Shown: piece by piece, positions 16,449-25,768 of the stretch | Position numbering within the stretch: the first letter of the stretch is position 1 | Layout: each line of letters starts with the position of its first letter | DNA from: Streptomyces sp. WAC 01529 | GTDB taxonomy: Bacteria; Actinomycetota; Actinomycetes; Streptomycetales; Streptomycetaceae | Length of the DNA: 64,000 bases | Assembly: GCF_003945545.1 (NCBI RefSeq) | Contig: NZ_CP029617.1 | Span: 5,627,001-5,691,000, forward strand | Direction of reading: 5' to 3' | Position numbers and translations under genes: made by a program | Notes under the pieces: generated by a model | What the model saw: only the letters and a program-made list of their open reading frames with translations | The model's database searches: none | Told to the model about the DNA's origin: nothing

Positions 16449-18869
16449 ATGGCTACTGAGTCCACCTCGTCCACCTCGCTCACTCTGCCTGTGCTGCCGC
16501 TCGACGACGAGGTGGTCCTGCCCGGCATGGTGGTTCCGTTCGACCTCTCCGACGCGGAGGTGCGCGCCGCGGTGGAGGCCGCGCAGGCCGCGGCCCGCTC
16601 CGAGGGCGACAGCAAGCCGAAGGTGCTGCTTGTTCCGCGCATCGACGGGACGTACGCCGCCACCGGCGTCCTCGGCACCGTCGAGCAGGTCGGGCGGCTC
16701 TCCGACGGCGACCCCGGCGCCCTCATCCGCGGCCGCAGCCGCGTGCGCATCGGCGCCGGTACGACCGGTCCCGGCGCCGCCCTGTGGGTCGAGGGCCAGA
16801 AGCTCGACGACTCCGTCCCCGAGCCGCTGCCCGGCGCCGTCACCGAGCTGGTCAAGGAGTACAAGGCGCTGGCCACCAGCTGGCTCAAGAAGCGCGGCGC
16901 CTGGCAGGTCGTCGACCGCGTCACGCAGATCGACGATGTCTCCGCGCTCGCCGACAACTCCGGCTACTCACCCTTCCTCACCACCCAGCAGAAGATCGAA
17001 CTCCTGGAGACCGAGGACCCGGTCGCCCGCCTCAGGCTCGCCACCGCCCAGCTGCGCGAACACCTCGCCGAGCAGGACGTCGCCGAGACCATCGCCAAGG
17101 ACGTCCAGGAGGGCGTGGACAAGCAGCAGCGCGAGTTCCTGCTGCGGCGCCAGCTGGACGCCGTACGCAAGGAGCTGCGCGAGCTGAACGGCGACAGCAA
17201 GGACGCGGCCGAGGAGTCCGACGACTACCGGGCCCGCGTCGAGGCCGCCGACCTGCCCGAGAAGGTCCGCGAGGCCGCCCTCAAGGAGGTCGACAAGCTG
17301 GAGCGCGCCAGCGACCAGTCGCCCGAGGGCTCCTGGATCAGGACCTGGCTCGACACCGTCCTCGAACTGCCGTGGAACGAACGCACCGAGGACCAGTACG
17401 ACATCAAGGGCGCCCAGGAGATCCTGGACGCCGAGCACGCCGGGCTCCAGGACGTGAAGGAGCGCATCACCGAGTACCTCGCGGTCCGCAAGCGCCGCTC
17501 CGACCGCGGTCTCGGTGTCGTCGGCGGGCGCCGCGGCGGCGCCGTGCTCGCCCTCGTCGGCCCGCCCGGCGTCGGCAAGACCTCGCTCGGCGAGTCCGTC
17601 GCGCACGCCATGGGCCGCAAGTTCGTGCGGGTCGCGCTCGGTGGCGTACGCGACGAGGCGGAGATCCGCGGCCACCGTCGTACGTACGTGGGGGCGCTGC
17701 CCGGGCGGATCGTGCGGGCCATCAAGGAGGCCGGGTCGATGAACCCGGTCGTGCTCCTGGACGAGATCGACAAGGTGGGCTCGGACTTCCGGGGCGACCC
17801 GGCCGCCGCCCTCCTCGAAGTCCTCGACCCGGCGCAGAACCACACCTTCCGGGACCACTACCTGGAGGTGGAGCTGGACCTGAGCGACGTCGTCTTCCTG
17901 GCGACGGCGAACGTCCTCGAAGCCATCCCGGAGGCCCTGCTCGACCGCATGGAGCTGGTCCGGCTCGACGGCTACACCGAGGACGAGAAGGTCGTCATCG
18001 CCCGCGACCACCTGCTCCCGCGCCAGCTGGACCGGGCGGGCCTGGAGAAGGACGAGGTCACCCTCGACGAGAGCGCCCTGCGCAAGCTGGCGGGCGAGTA
18101 CACGCGCGAGGCGGGCGTGCGCAACCTGGAGCGGTCCGTGGCGCGGCTGCTGCGCAAGGTCGCGGCCCAGCACGAACTGGGTGAGCGGGAGCTGCCGTTC
18201 ACCGTCACCGACGAGGACCTGCGCGGCCTGATCGGGCGGCCGCACCACGTGCCCGAGTCCGCCCAGGACCCGGCCGAGCGGCGCACCGCGGTGCCGGGCG
18301 TGGCCACCGGACTCGCGGTCACCGGGGCGGGCGGCGACGTTCTCTTCGTGGAGGCCTCCCTCGCGGACCCGGAGACCGGTGCGTCGGGCCTCACCCTCAC
18401 CGGTCAGCTCGGTGACGTGATGAAGGAGTCGGCGCAGATCGCCCTGTCGTTCCTGCGCTCGCACGGGGCCGAGCTGGAGCTGCCGGTCGCCGACCTCAAG
18501 GACCGGGGCGTGCACATCCACTTCCCGGCGGGCGCGGTGCCCAAGGACGGTCCGAGCGCGGGCGTCACGATGACGACCGCCCTCGCCTCGCTGCTCAGCG
18601 GCCGGCTCGTGCGGACGGACGTGGCGATGACGGGCGAGGTCTCGCTGACCGGGCGTGTCCTGCCGATCGGCGGCGTCAAGCAGAAGCTGCTCGCCGCCCA
18701 CCGCGCCGGGATCACCACGGTGATCATCCCGAAGCGGAACGAGCCCGACCTCGACGACGTCCCCGCCGAGGTCCTGGAGAAGCTGGACGTGCACGCGGTC
18801 ACCGATGTGCGCCAGGTGCTCGAACTGGCCCTCACCGAAGCGGAGGTGAGGGTCCCGGCCGCCGCGTAG
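16449..18869 (+). CDS. lon: ATP-dependent Lon protease
   Basis: An 806-residue LonA-type protease of normal length. The N-terminal substrate-binding domain spans about 1-200, followed by a coiled coil and the AAA+ module with Walker A GPPGVGKTS (Lys377), Walker B VVLLDEIDKV and the sensor region FLATANVLEAIPEALLDRME. The C-terminal serine protease domain has the catalytic Ser703 in PKDGPSAGVTM and Lys746 in GGVKQKLL. It degrades misfolded and regulatory proteins in the cytoplasm. The ATG at 16449 follows AAGGGAG; the long upstream frame is ignored because it crosses both regulatory sites. Monocistronic, ended by a shared terminator. Confidence 0.97.
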   Translation: MATESTSSTSLTLPVLPLDDEVVLPGMVVPFDLSDAEVRAAVEAAQAAARSEGDSKPKVLLVPRIDGTYAATGVLGTVEQVGRLSDGDPGALIRGRSRVRIGAGTTGPGAALWVEGQKLDDSVPEPLPGAVTELVKEYKALATSWLKKRGAWQVVDRVTQIDDVSALADNSGYSPFLTTQQKIELLETEDPVARLRLATAQLREHLAEQDVAETIAKDVQEGVDKQQREFLLRRQLDAVRKELRELNGDSKDAAEESDDYRARVEAADLPEKVREAALKEVDKLERASDQSPEGSWIRTWLDTVLELPWNERTEDQYDIKGAQEILDAEHAGLQDVKERITEYLAVRKRRSDRGLGVVGGRRGGAVLALVGPPGVGKTSLGESVAHAMGRKFVRVALGGVRDEAEIRGHRRTYVGALPGRIVRAIKEAGSMNPVVLLDEIDKVGSDFRGDPAAALLEVLDPAQNHTFRDHYLEVELDLSDVVFLATANVLEAIPEALLDRMELVRLDGYTEDEKVVIARDHLLPRQLDRAGLEKDEVTLDESALRKLAGEYTREAGVRNLERSVARLLRKVAAQHELGERELPFTVTDEDLRGLIGRPHHVPESAQDPAERRTAVPGVATGLAVTGAGGDVLFVEASLADPETGASGLTLTGQLGDVMKESAQIALSFLRSHGAELELPVADLKDRGVHIHFPAGAVPKDGPSAGVTMTTALASLLSGRLVRTDVAMTGEVSLTGRVLPIGGVKQKLLAAHRAGITTVIIPKRNEPDLDDVPAEVLEKLDVHAVTDVRQVLELALTEAEVRVPAAA

Positions 18870-18881
18870 GACGCCAGGGTG

Positions 18882-18917
18882 AAGGGTGGCCGGCCCGGCA
18901 TCGGGCCGGCCACCCTT
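18882..18917. terminator. Bidirectional terminator between lon and GH25 gene
   Basis: A perfect 16-bp stem (AAGGGTGGCCGGCCCG at 18882-18897 with its complement at 18902-18917) and a 4-base GCAT loop sit between two convergent genes. With A and T at the stem ends it can serve both strands. Confidence 0.88.
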
Positions 18918-18930
18918 CCTTCACGTGTGC

Positions 18931-19764
18931 TCAGCCGTTGGCGAGCGCCTGCACCCGGTCCAGGGCGCCGTTGAACTTGTTGTGGTCCCCGACGGTCGGC
19001 CCGGACGAGGTGTACTGCCACATGGTGTGGAAGCCCCAGCCGGCCGGGAGTTCGCCCGGGCTGGTGTCGTAGCGGGCGATCCACAGCGGGTTGCTCGCGC
19101 CGAAGCCGCTGTAGTTGCCGGTGCACTGCTTCCACCAGCTGGTGGCGGTGTAGATGACGGCGTCGCGGCCGGTGCGGGCCTTGTAGGTGTTCAGGAAGTC
19201 GCGGATCCAGCTGACCATGCCGGACTGCGACTTGCCGTAGCAGGACGCCCCGTAGGGGTTCCATTCGATGTCCAGCGCGCCCGGCAGCGTCTTGCCGTCG
19301 CGCGACCAGCCGCCGCCGTTGTCCACGAAGTAGTTGGCCTGGGCGGCGCCGCTCGCCGTGTCGGGCGTCGCGAAGTGGTAGGCGCCGCGGATCATGCCCA
19401 CGTTGTACGAACCGTTGTACTGCTGGGCGAAGTAGGGGTTCTTGTAGTACGTGCCCTCGGTGGCCTTCACGTAGGCCCACTTCACCCCGCTGTTCCACAG
19501 GGTCGACCAGGCGACGTTGCCCTGGTGGCTGCTGACGTCGACGCCCTCGGTCTGGACGGCGCCGCCACCGGTGGGCAGGCCGCCCTGGCCGTCGTGCTCG
19601 ATCACGCCCTGGCCGAGCCGGGCGGAGCCGCGCGGGGGGATCTCGTCCGCCTGGGCCGCCGTGGGGAGCGTCAGGAGGAGGGAGAGAGCGGACAGGACTG
19701 CGAGGAGGACACCCGCCGGCGACAAGCGCGAGCGGCGGGCCGGTCCGGGTCTGTGCACGGGCAT
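18931..19764 (-). CDS. Secreted GH25 lysozyme (N-acetylmuramidase)
   Basis: A 277-residue secreted muramidase. An N-terminal signal peptide (Arg-rich, then VLLAVLSALSLLLTLPTAAQA, cleaved after about residue 38) precedes the GH25 barrel. Catalytic-region motifs are GVDVSSHQGNVAW (Asp) and ALDIEW (Asp/Glu), with Trp-rich substrate strands (SWWKQCTGNYSGFG and MWQYTSSG). It hydrolyses the MurNAc-GlcNAc bond of peptidoglycan outside the cell, in remodelling or competition. The ATG at 19764 gives a standard signal peptide; an earlier in-frame ATG adds 18 residues. Confidence 0.92.
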   Translation of the reverse strand: MPVHRPGPARRSRLSPAGVLLAVLSALSLLLTLPTAAQADEIPPRGSARLGQGVIEHDGQGGLPTGGGAVQTEGVDVSSHQGNVAWSTLWNSGVKWAYVKATEGTYYKNPYFAQQYNGSYNVGMIRGAYHFATPDTASGAAQANYFVDNGGGWSRDGKTLPGALDIEWNPYGASCYGKSQSGMVSWIRDFLNTYKARTGRDAVIYTATSWWKQCTGNYSGFGASNPLWIARYDTSPGELPAGWGFHTMWQYTSSGPTVGDHNKFNGALDRVQALANG

Positions 19765-19800
19765 GCGTGCCTCCGAAGGCCTCAGTGGTGCTCGGGGGGG

Positions 19801-19814
19801 ACCTGTCGACAGGT
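19801..19814. promoter_or_regulatory. Perfect 14-bp palindrome upstream of GH25 lysozyme gene
   Basis: ACCTGTCGACAGGT reads the same on both strands. It lies 36-50 bp upstream of the GH25 start, followed by an AT-richer stretch that includes GTGTGAACATGTCAC. It could be a repressor site over the promoter. No regulator is assigned. Confidence 0.4.
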
Positions 19815-19881
19815 TCATGGTGTGAACATGTCACTTGAAAAGCTACGCACGTAGACCGACGTGAGGGAAGAGGGGCAGAGT

Positions 19882-19926
19882 GGTGCCGTTGGTCCACTCC
19901 TGTGGCGGTGCCATCGGAACGGCACC
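19882..19926. promoter_or_regulatory. Inverted repeat in the GH25/MarR divergent region
   Basis: GGTGCCGTT (19882-19890) is matched by AACGGCACC (19918-19926), 9-bp perfect arms separated by 27 bp. A second GGTGCC (19907-19912) can also pair with the right arm. The repeat lies 95 bp upstream of the MarR start. It may be a MarR site or a transcript hairpin; the support is the symmetry alone. Confidence 0.35.
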
Positions 19927-20021
19927 GCGGCGACCTTGCGAAATACTGGTCAGGCCGCCGGCGCCATGCCTGCGGCGCGAGAGCCTCGCGGCGATAACTT
20001 TCAGAATCGGGAAAGCGGGAC

Positions 20022-20510
20022 ATGGGTGCTGCAGAAGAGGGTGTGACGGTCGGGGCGCGCGGTGACGCCGAGCCGGGGGTGGACCGTGAGTTCCTCTCCC
20101 TGGAGCGGGAGTTGTCGCTCCTGATGCGCCGCGCGCGGGCCTCGTCCGGCGAGATGGCGCGCCAGGTCCACCCCGACCTGGAGCCCGCCGCGTACGGCCT
20201 GCTCGTCTGCCTCGACGACTCGGGACCACAGCGCGCCACCGACCTCGCCGCCTACATCGGCGTCGGCAAGGCCACGATGAGCCGCCAGCTGCGGGCCATG
20301 GAGGAGCTGGGCCTTGTCTCCCGCGAGCCCGACCCCGCCGACGGGCGCGCCTGGCTCATCCGGCTCACGCCCGAGGGCCGTACCCGCTTCCGCACGGTGC
20401 GTGCCGCCCGCCGCGCCCAGTACGTGCGCCGGCTCCAGGGCTGGGAGCGCACGGAGGTCGCGGAGCTGGCCCGGCTGCTCGGGCAGCTCAATTCGAGCGC
20501 GGATTCCTGA
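20022..20510 (+). CDS. MarR-family transcriptional regulator
   Basis: A 162-residue MarR-type regulator. After a 20-residue leader the dimerisation helix begins, followed by the winged helix (RATDLAAYIGVGKATMSRQLRAMEELGLVSRE) and the wing PADGRAWLIRLTPEGRTRF. Ligand unknown. The ATG at 20022 follows GGGAAAGCGGGA. It is divergent from the GH25 lysozyme gene (more than 250 bp apart) and convergent with the PP2C-like gene. An inverted repeat lies upstream (19882-19926). Confidence 0.88.
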   Translation: MGAAEEGVTVGARGDAEPGVDREFLSLERELSLLMRRARASSGEMARQVHPDLEPAAYGLLVCLDDSGPQRATDLAAYIGVGKATMSRQLRAMEELGLVSREPDPADGRAWLIRLTPEGRTRFRTVRAARRAQYVRRLQGWERTEVAELARLLGQLNSSADS

Positions 20511-20566
20511 GCGGCGGCTGACGGCAGCGCCTCGGCCTCCTGGCCTCCTGGGCTCGGGCTCGGGGC

Positions 20567-21412
20567 TCACAGCTCCACGTACACCACCGCCGCGTCGTCG
20601 TGCCGCTTGCCGCGGGGGAAGGCGAGGCGGTCGGGGTCGGCGAGTTCCAGCTCCCGTACGCGGTCGAGCAGGTGCTGCGGGCCCTCCTTGCGCAGCAGCG
20701 CGAAGCACTCCCGCCAGTCGCCCTCGCGGAAGGTCTCGACCCAGCGCGTCGCCCCGTCGGTGAGCGCCGTCACCGCCGTCACGTCCGCGCGCGGTATCTC
20801 GCCGGTGACCGCGCGCAGGGCGGCCGAGGGGTCCGCGGCGGCCGTGTAGAAGCCGTCCTCCGCGTTGCGCAGTGCCTCGACCGCCGCTCCGTACGCCCTG
20901 CCCGCCACCTCCCGCTCCGCCGAGCCGCGCGGCAGGGCGCGCACCTGCTCGCGCAGGGCCTGTACGGCGGGCGGCAGTGCGGCGAGGCGCCGGTCGAGGA
21001 TGGCGCTCACCTCGCCGCCGACGCGCGCTATGAGGAGCGCCGAGTCGGAGAGGACCAGGTGCTCGACGCGTTCGGCGTCCCAGCGCACGAGTACCACCGT
21101 TGCCTGAGGGGTGCGTGGGTGAGAAAGGTCACAGGTTGAACTATGTGCGTCGGCGGTACGCGCAATGGCGGCCGCCAAGATCTCAGGGAGCGTCATATCC
21201 CGTCGCGAAACGGACAGTTCACCCAGGGCGCCGCCGAGACGTGCGGTGAACCAAGGGACGGAATGCAGACAGCCCACCGAACCCTCCGGCGGTGTCACGC
21301 CGTCCAGGAGGACGAGCGATCCGCCCTGTCCGGACGCGGGAAGCGCGACCGAGGCGTAGTCCTCGTTGGGGCGTGCGGGGTCTCCGGGCTCAGTGGCGAG
21401 TTCGATGCGCAT
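20567..21412 (-). CDS. PP2C-like protein phosphatase domain protein
   Basis: A 281-residue protein of the PPM/PP2C fold. It opens with RIELATEPGDPARPNEDYASV, where Asn-Glu-Asp resembles the first metal motif, then SLVLLDGVTPPEG (second metal motif, weaker than the canonical DGMGG), DVTAVTALTDGATRW and the late KRHDDAAVVYVEL (terminal Asp). Several canonical metal residues are altered, so activity as a Ser/Thr phosphatase is uncertain. The ATG at 21412 begins the family homology; a longer frame upstream reads across the promoter. Convergent with the MarR gene. Confidence 0.75.
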   Translation of the reverse strand: MRIELATEPGDPARPNEDYASVALPASGQGGSLVLLDGVTPPEGSVGCLHSVPWFTARLGGALGELSVSRRDMTLPEILAAAIARTADAHSSTCDLSHPRTPQATVVLVRWDAERVEHLVLSDSALLIARVGGEVSAILDRRLAALPPAVQALREQVRALPRGSAEREVAGRAYGAAVEALRNAEDGFYTAAADPSAALRAVTGEIPRADVTAVTALTDGATRWVETFREGDWRECFALLRKEGPQHLLDRVRELELADPDRLAFPRGKRHDDAAVVYVEL

Positions 21413-21727
21413 CCGGCCAGTCTGCACGAGGCCTCCGTGGGGGTCACCGGAAGCGGGCCCCGGGCGGTGGGTTGGCCCGGACCAGCGGGCCGTGCGCCGG
21501 AATTGGACCGGAATGATCAACTCCGCCGGGGTGTGGCGGCGCATCCTGCCAAAGCCGGTCGGCGACGTCCAACCGGCGCCCCGCATATGCCGGTCGCCGA
21601 TAACCTCGGGACTTGCCCGCCAACTCCCCACCGATGTTCACTCCTTCGGGTGGCCAGGCAGGCGATGCGCGACCGCCACTCACCGGCGCTGGAAGGGTCA
21701 GGTGCCGTAACCGGGGGCGCGCTCGTG
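21413..21727. other. Intergenic region between PP2C-like gene and conservon
   Basis: Roughly 315 bp without a supportable gene on either strand. Short open frames here have poor third-position GC bias. The only clear signal is the promoter-like pair at its right end. Confidence 0.5.
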
Positions 21728-21756
21728 TTGACGGATCGTCACCCGGGCCCTAGGGC
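21728..21756 (+). promoter_or_regulatory. Candidate promoter of the conservon
   Basis: A -35 TTGACG (21728-21733) and a -10 TAGGGC (21751-21756) are separated by 17 bp. A start near 21763 would leave fewer than 10 bases before the ATG at 21772, so the message could be nearly leaderless, consistent with the poor ribosome-binding site there. Confidence 0.4.
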
Positions 21757-21771
21757 AGACGAAAAACAGGA

Positions 21772-24700
21772 ATGCGAGCACCGGTGCAGATGATGCGGCC
21801 TGGGCGCAAAGGCAAGCAGACGGCCCCGGAAGGGGCCACGCCGGGCGCGACCACCCCGACCGACCGTGCCGAGCCTGCGGCGGCGGCTGTCGGGGACGCG
21901 GCCCCGTCCGTGGGTACGGACGCCTCCACCACGCCGGATCCGTTCGCCGCGGGGCGGCCGGAAGGGCCTGACACGACGGCGACCCCTGCGGGGCAGTCTC
22001 CGGGCAACGGTCAGTCGGCGTCCGGCACCCCTGCGGGGCAGTCTCCGGCCTCCGGTCAGTCGGCGTCCGGTACCCCTGCGGGGCAGGCGGGGGCGGCTGA
22101 GATGCCCCCCGTCGGGTCGCAGGCCACCCCCACGCCCTCCGCCGAGCACACCGCCCCCACACCCCCCGCCGGGGACACCGGCACCGGTGCGCAGCCCGCC
22201 AAGGGTGGCGCCGCCGGTGTAAACAAGAAGCCCACCGCCCGTGTGCGCAATCGGCTGATCGTCGCCGTCGCCGTCGTCGCCGCCGCGATCGCCGGTGCCG
22301 GGGCGCCCGCCATCGTCGCCGCGTCCGGGCGGCTCAACGACACCCAGCGCCTGGTGACCCTCGCCGAACACACCCAGCAGGCCGTCTCCCTCGGGCACTC
22401 GCTGGCCGACGAGCGTGACGAGGTCACCTCCTTCATCGCCTCCGGCCGCCCCCAGGGCAAGGGCCTCTCCGAGAGCCGCAGCGCCCGCGTCGACCGGCAG
22501 ATCGACGAGCTGCGCGGTGCCGACGCCCCCGCCGGGCTCCGCGGCGAGCTGGCCGACATCGCCGCCGTCCGCCGCGCCGCGCTCACCGGCAAGAGCACCG
22601 CCCTCGAAGCGCACGAGGCGTACACGAAGGTCATCACCGAACTCCACGGCCTCACCCGCGACCTGGCCGAGCAGCTGCCGCCCGAGGCCAACAAGGGCGC
22701 CTTCGCCCTCTCCGACCTCGACCACGCCGTCGAGCAGGCCGCCGCCGCCCGCGGCCTCCTCCTCGCCGCACTCGCCGTCCCCGGCTCCACCGCCCCCGCG
22801 ATCGACCCGGTCACCGGCCTCCCGGCGACCGGCTCGGACGAGACCCCGGCCGCGGGCAAGCGCCGCGACGGCCTCAGCACCGCCGCCCAGCAGGCCCACA
22901 TCCGCGAGCTGGCCGCGCTCGCCGACTTCCGGGACGCCGCGGGGGACTCCGCCCGTACCACGTACGACTCGACCGTCACCGGCCCCGAGGTCACCGCCGC
23001 GGAGAAGTACCTCTCCCGGCTCACCGACCAGCCCACGCTCTCCGCCGAGGAGCGGCGCACCGACCGCGAGAAGCTCGACGCCGCGCTCTCCGCCCGCATC
23101 GAGACGATGCGCGGCGCCGAGTCCGCGCTCGGCGCCGACCGCACCAAGCAGCTCGCCCAGCTGCGCGACGACGACGTCACGGCGCTGGAGATCCGCGCCG
23201 CGCTCGTCGGCGTCCTGCTGCTCGTCGCGGTCGGCGTCTCCATGGCGATGGCCCGCTCGCTGACCCGCCCGCTCGCCGTCCTGCGGCTCGGTTCCGCCCG
23301 CCTCGCGACCGAGCCCGCGCCCCAGGAGCCGATCCGCTTCACGGGCCGCGACGACGAGTTCGCCCAGGTCGTCCGCTCCGTCAACGCCCTGCACGGCCAC
23401 GCCGCCGCCCTCACCGAGCGCCTGGCCACGCTGGAGAAGGACCGCAAGCACCTCATCGGCAAGCGCCGGTCCATGGCCGACGAGCGCGAGGCCCTGCGCG
23501 CCGAACTCGCCGAGGCGTCCGTGCACTTGGAGCGCGTACGCCAGTCCATCCACGGCACCTTCGTCAATCTGGCCCTGCGCACCCTCGGCCTCGTCGAGCG
23601 CCAGCTCGCCGTGATCGAGAACCTGGAGGACCGCGAGCAGGACCCCGACCGCCTCGCCACCCTCTTCAAGCTCGACCACCTCGCCACGGTCATGCGCCGC
23701 CACAGCGAGAACCTGCTGGTCCTCGCCGGGGCCGAGCACGGCCACCAGCACCCCGGCCCGGTCCCGCTCGTCGACGTCGTACGCGCCGCCGTCTCGGAGA
23801 TCGAGCGGTACGAGCGCGTACGCATCGCCACGCTGCCGCCGCACGCCCACATCGCGGGCTTCGCCGCGGACGACATCAGCCACCTCACCGCCGAACTCCT
23901 GGAGAACGCGACCTCGTTCTCCCCGCCCGACGCCTCCGTCGAGGTCTCCGGATGGCTCCTGGAGAGCGGCGAGGTCATGCTCTCCGTCCAGGACGAGGGC
24001 ATCGGCGTCAGCCAGGACCGCATGCGCGAGCTGAACGCCCGCCTCACGGACTTCGACCCCGACGACGCGTACGACCAGGAGAGCGGGGACGGCCTCGGCC
24101 TCGGCCTCTACGTCGTGGCGCGGCTCGCGGCGCGGCACGGGGCGCGGGTGCGGCTGCGGGAGCAGAAGCAGGGCGGCGTCGCGGCGGTCGTGGTGCTGCC
24201 CAAGCCGATCCTGGCTCAGGCGCCCTCGACGCCGGTGGTCCCCGCCCCGGCGCGGGGCGGCGGCGAGCCCCTGGTCCACCTGCCGGGGTCGGAGGCCGAG
24301 GCCAACTCGAACGTCATCCCGGGGCGGTTGGCCGGTACCGCCGAAGGCGATCAGGATCCGCTGATCGCGGCGGCCGAGCGGACGCTGGAGACGGCCCTGC
24401 CGAAGCCTGCGGACGAGCCCGAGCCCAGGAGCGAGCCCGAGCCCAGGAGCGAGCCCGAGCCCACGCCGGAGCCGGAGCCCGCGCCTTCGGCGGAGACCAC
24501 CATGGAGCTGGCGGCACCGGCTCCGCGGGAGGAGCCCCCCGCGCCCCCCAAGTGGGAGCGCGTCACCGACAAGGGGCTCCCCAAGCGCACCCCGAAGATC
24601 ACCGCGCCCACGCCCGCCGCGCCCGAGCAGCGCAGCGGTTCCGTGGACGCCGAAGCGCTCCGCCGCCGCCTCGGCGGTTTCCACCAGGGCGCGCAGAGCG

Positions 24701-24843
24701 GCCGACGGGACGTGGAAGCCGAACTGGCGGCCGGAACGGAACCGGCCGCCGGATCAGATCCGGCCAAGCCGTCGGAAAGTAACGCAAAGAACGTAAATGA
24801 CGCAGACGTAATGGGGGACTCAGTCGAGGAGGCAAGCAGTTGA
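21772..24843 (+). CDS. Conservon sensor histidine kinase-like protein (CvnA) with NIT-type sensor region
   Basis: A 1023-residue membrane kinase, first gene of a conservon. Residues 1-155 are a Pro/Gly/Ser-rich cytoplasmic leader with a 15-residue tandem repeat. Transmembrane helices lie near 160-185 (RLIVAVAVVAAAIAGAGAPA) and 475-497, bracketing an extracellular helical nitrate/nitrite-sensing-like domain. HAMP-like and dimerisation helices follow (LDHLATVMRRHSENLLVL), then an HATPase with N-box TAELLENATSFSPPDA and GDGLGLGLYVVARLAARH. The last 200 residues are a Pro/Glu-rich tail. The kinase lacks an orthodox HisKA H-box. Starts at 21784 (GTG) or 21790 (ATG) are also possible. Confidence 0.88.
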   Translation: MRAPVQMMRPGRKGKQTAPEGATPGATTPTDRAEPAAAAVGDAAPSVGTDASTTPDPFAAGRPEGPDTTATPAGQSPGNGQSASGTPAGQSPASGQSASGTPAGQAGAAEMPPVGSQATPTPSAEHTAPTPPAGDTGTGAQPAKGGAAGVNKKPTARVRNRLIVAVAVVAAAIAGAGAPAIVAASGRLNDTQRLVTLAEHTQQAVSLGHSLADERDEVTSFIASGRPQGKGLSESRSARVDRQIDELRGADAPAGLRGELADIAAVRRAALTGKSTALEAHEAYTKVITELHGLTRDLAEQLPPEANKGAFALSDLDHAVEQAAAARGLLLAALAVPGSTAPAIDPVTGLPATGSDETPAAGKRRDGLSTAAQQAHIRELAALADFRDAAGDSARTTYDSTVTGPEVTAAEKYLSRLTDQPTLSAEERRTDREKLDAALSARIETMRGAESALGADRTKQLAQLRDDDVTALEIRAALVGVLLLVAVGVSMAMARSLTRPLAVLRLGSARLATEPAPQEPIRFTGRDDEFAQVVRSVNALHGHAAALTERLATLEKDRKHLIGKRRSMADEREALRAELAEASVHLERVRQSIHGTFVNLALRTLGLVERQLAVIENLEDREQDPDRLATLFKLDHLATVMRRHSENLLVLAGAEHGHQHPGPVPLVDVVRAAVSEIERYERVRIATLPPHAHIAGFAADDISHLTAELLENATSFSPPDASVEVSGWLLESGEVMLSVQDEGIGVSQDRMRELNARLTDFDPDDAYDQESGDGLGLGLYVVARLAARHGARVRLREQKQGGVAAVVVLPKPILAQAPSTPVVPAPARGGGEPLVHLPGSEAEANSNVIPGRLAGTAEGDQDPLIAAAERTLETALPKPADEPEPRSEPEPRSEPEPTPEPEPAPSAETTMELAAPAPREEPPAPPKWERVTDKGLPKRTPKITAPTPAAPEQRSGSVDAEALRRRLGGFHQGAQSGRRDVEAELAAGTEPAAGSDPAKPSESNAKNVNDADVMGDSVEEASS
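21982..22087 (+). repeat. 45-bp tandem repeat in the cvnA leader region
   Basis: Units at 21982-22026 and 22027-22071, plus a partial third to 22087, encode TPAGQSPGNGQSASG, TPAGQSPASGQSASG and TPAGQ. They lie in the disordered N-terminal leader of the kinase and keep the frame. High identity between copies suggests recent duplication. Confidence 0.8.
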
Positions 24844-25349
24844 CTGCGCCCATGCGCACGCCCAGTTCTTCCGCCGGACCCGCCACATACGGCCTGAGCA
24901 GTGAAGCCCGCAATCTGCACTGGCTGCTGACGAACCTCGTGGAGGAGGTGCCCGGCATCCTCTCCGTCGCGGTGGTCTCCTCCGACGGACTGCTGCTGCT
25001 CTCCTCCGACCCCGAGCGGAACGTGGAACGCCCGGCCCCGAACCCCACGGGCCCCAGGGGCTCCAGCGCCGACCTCGCCACCATCGTCTCCGGACTCGGT
25101 TCCCTGACCATCGGCGCCGCCAAGCTGATGGACGGCGGCGGAGTCAAACAGACCGTGGTCGCGATGGCGGAGGGCAGCCTCTTCGTCATGTCGATCAGCG
25201 ACGGTTCGCTGCTCGGCGTGCACGCCACGCCGGACTGCGACATGACCGTCGTCGCGTACCACATGGCGCTCTTCGTCGGCCGCGCCGGGCACGTCCTCAC
25301 CCCCGAACTCCGCAGCGAGCTGCGCAAGTCGATGGAGGACGCCCGATGA
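24840..25349 (+). CDS. Conservon roadblock/LC7-domain protein (CvnB)
   Basis: A 169-residue roadblock/LC7 (MglB-like) protein, second gene of the conservon. The core spans about residues 15-125 (RNLHWLLTNLVEEVPGILSV, VVSSDGLLLLSSD and LFVMSISDGSLLGVHATPDC). Such proteins act as regulators of the small GTPase partner (CvnD) at the membrane. The TTG start at 24840 overlaps the kinase stop codon (TTGA) and has a GAGGAGG site about 9 bases upstream; the ATG at 24852 is the alternative. Confidence 0.9.
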   Translation: MTAPMRTPSSSAGPATYGLSSEARNLHWLLTNLVEEVPGILSVAVVSSDGLLLLSSDPERNVERPAPNPTGPRGSSADLATIVSGLGSLTIGAAKLMDGGGVKQTVVAMAEGSLFVMSISDGSLLGVHATPDCDMTVVAYHMALFVGRAGHVLTPELRSELRKSMEDAR

Positions 25350-25768
25350 GCGGCAGCCGCAGGACCAGCACACCGAGGCTGCCGCAGCGCGGCGGCGACC
25401 GGAAACCCGCCCGCGTGCGCCCGTACTCGCTGACCGGCGGCCGGACCAGGTTCGGCCACGTCCTGCTCGTGGAGACCTTCGTGGCGAGCCACCCCGAGCT
25501 GGAGGCCGCCGAGGAGCGCCGCGAACTGCCCAAGGGCACGCTTGCCAGGGTGATGCCCGAGATGCGGGCGATCGTCGAGATCTGCCGTCGCATGCGCACG
25601 GTCGCGGAGATCGCGGCGCTCCTCAAGATGCCGCTCGGCGTGGTCCGCGTACTGCTCAGCGACCTCGCCGACCAGGGAAAGATCCGCGTGTACGGTACGG
25701 GCCACGGCCCGGGACAGCCCGACCGCGCACTGCTGGAAAGGGTGCTGAGTGGACTCCGCCGTCTCTGA
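25346..25768 (+). CDS. Conservon DUF742 protein (CvnC)
   Basis: A 140-residue DUF742 protein, third in the conservon. After a basic leader comes RPYSLTGGRTRFGHVLLVET, then a winged-helix-like segment (CRRMRTVAEIAALLKMPLGVVRVLLSDLADQGKIRVY). The family is thought to bind DNA or partner proteins in the conservon G-protein-like complex. The ATG overlaps the cvnB stop by four bases (ATGA), and its own end overlaps the GTPase start by 20 bases. Confidence 0.92.
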   Translation: MSGSRRTSTPRLPQRGGDRKPARVRPYSLTGGRTRFGHVLLVETFVASHPELEAAEERRELPKGTLARVMPEMRAIVEICRRMRTVAEIAALLKMPLGVVRVLLSDLADQGKIRVYGTGHGPGQPDRALLERVLSGLRRL

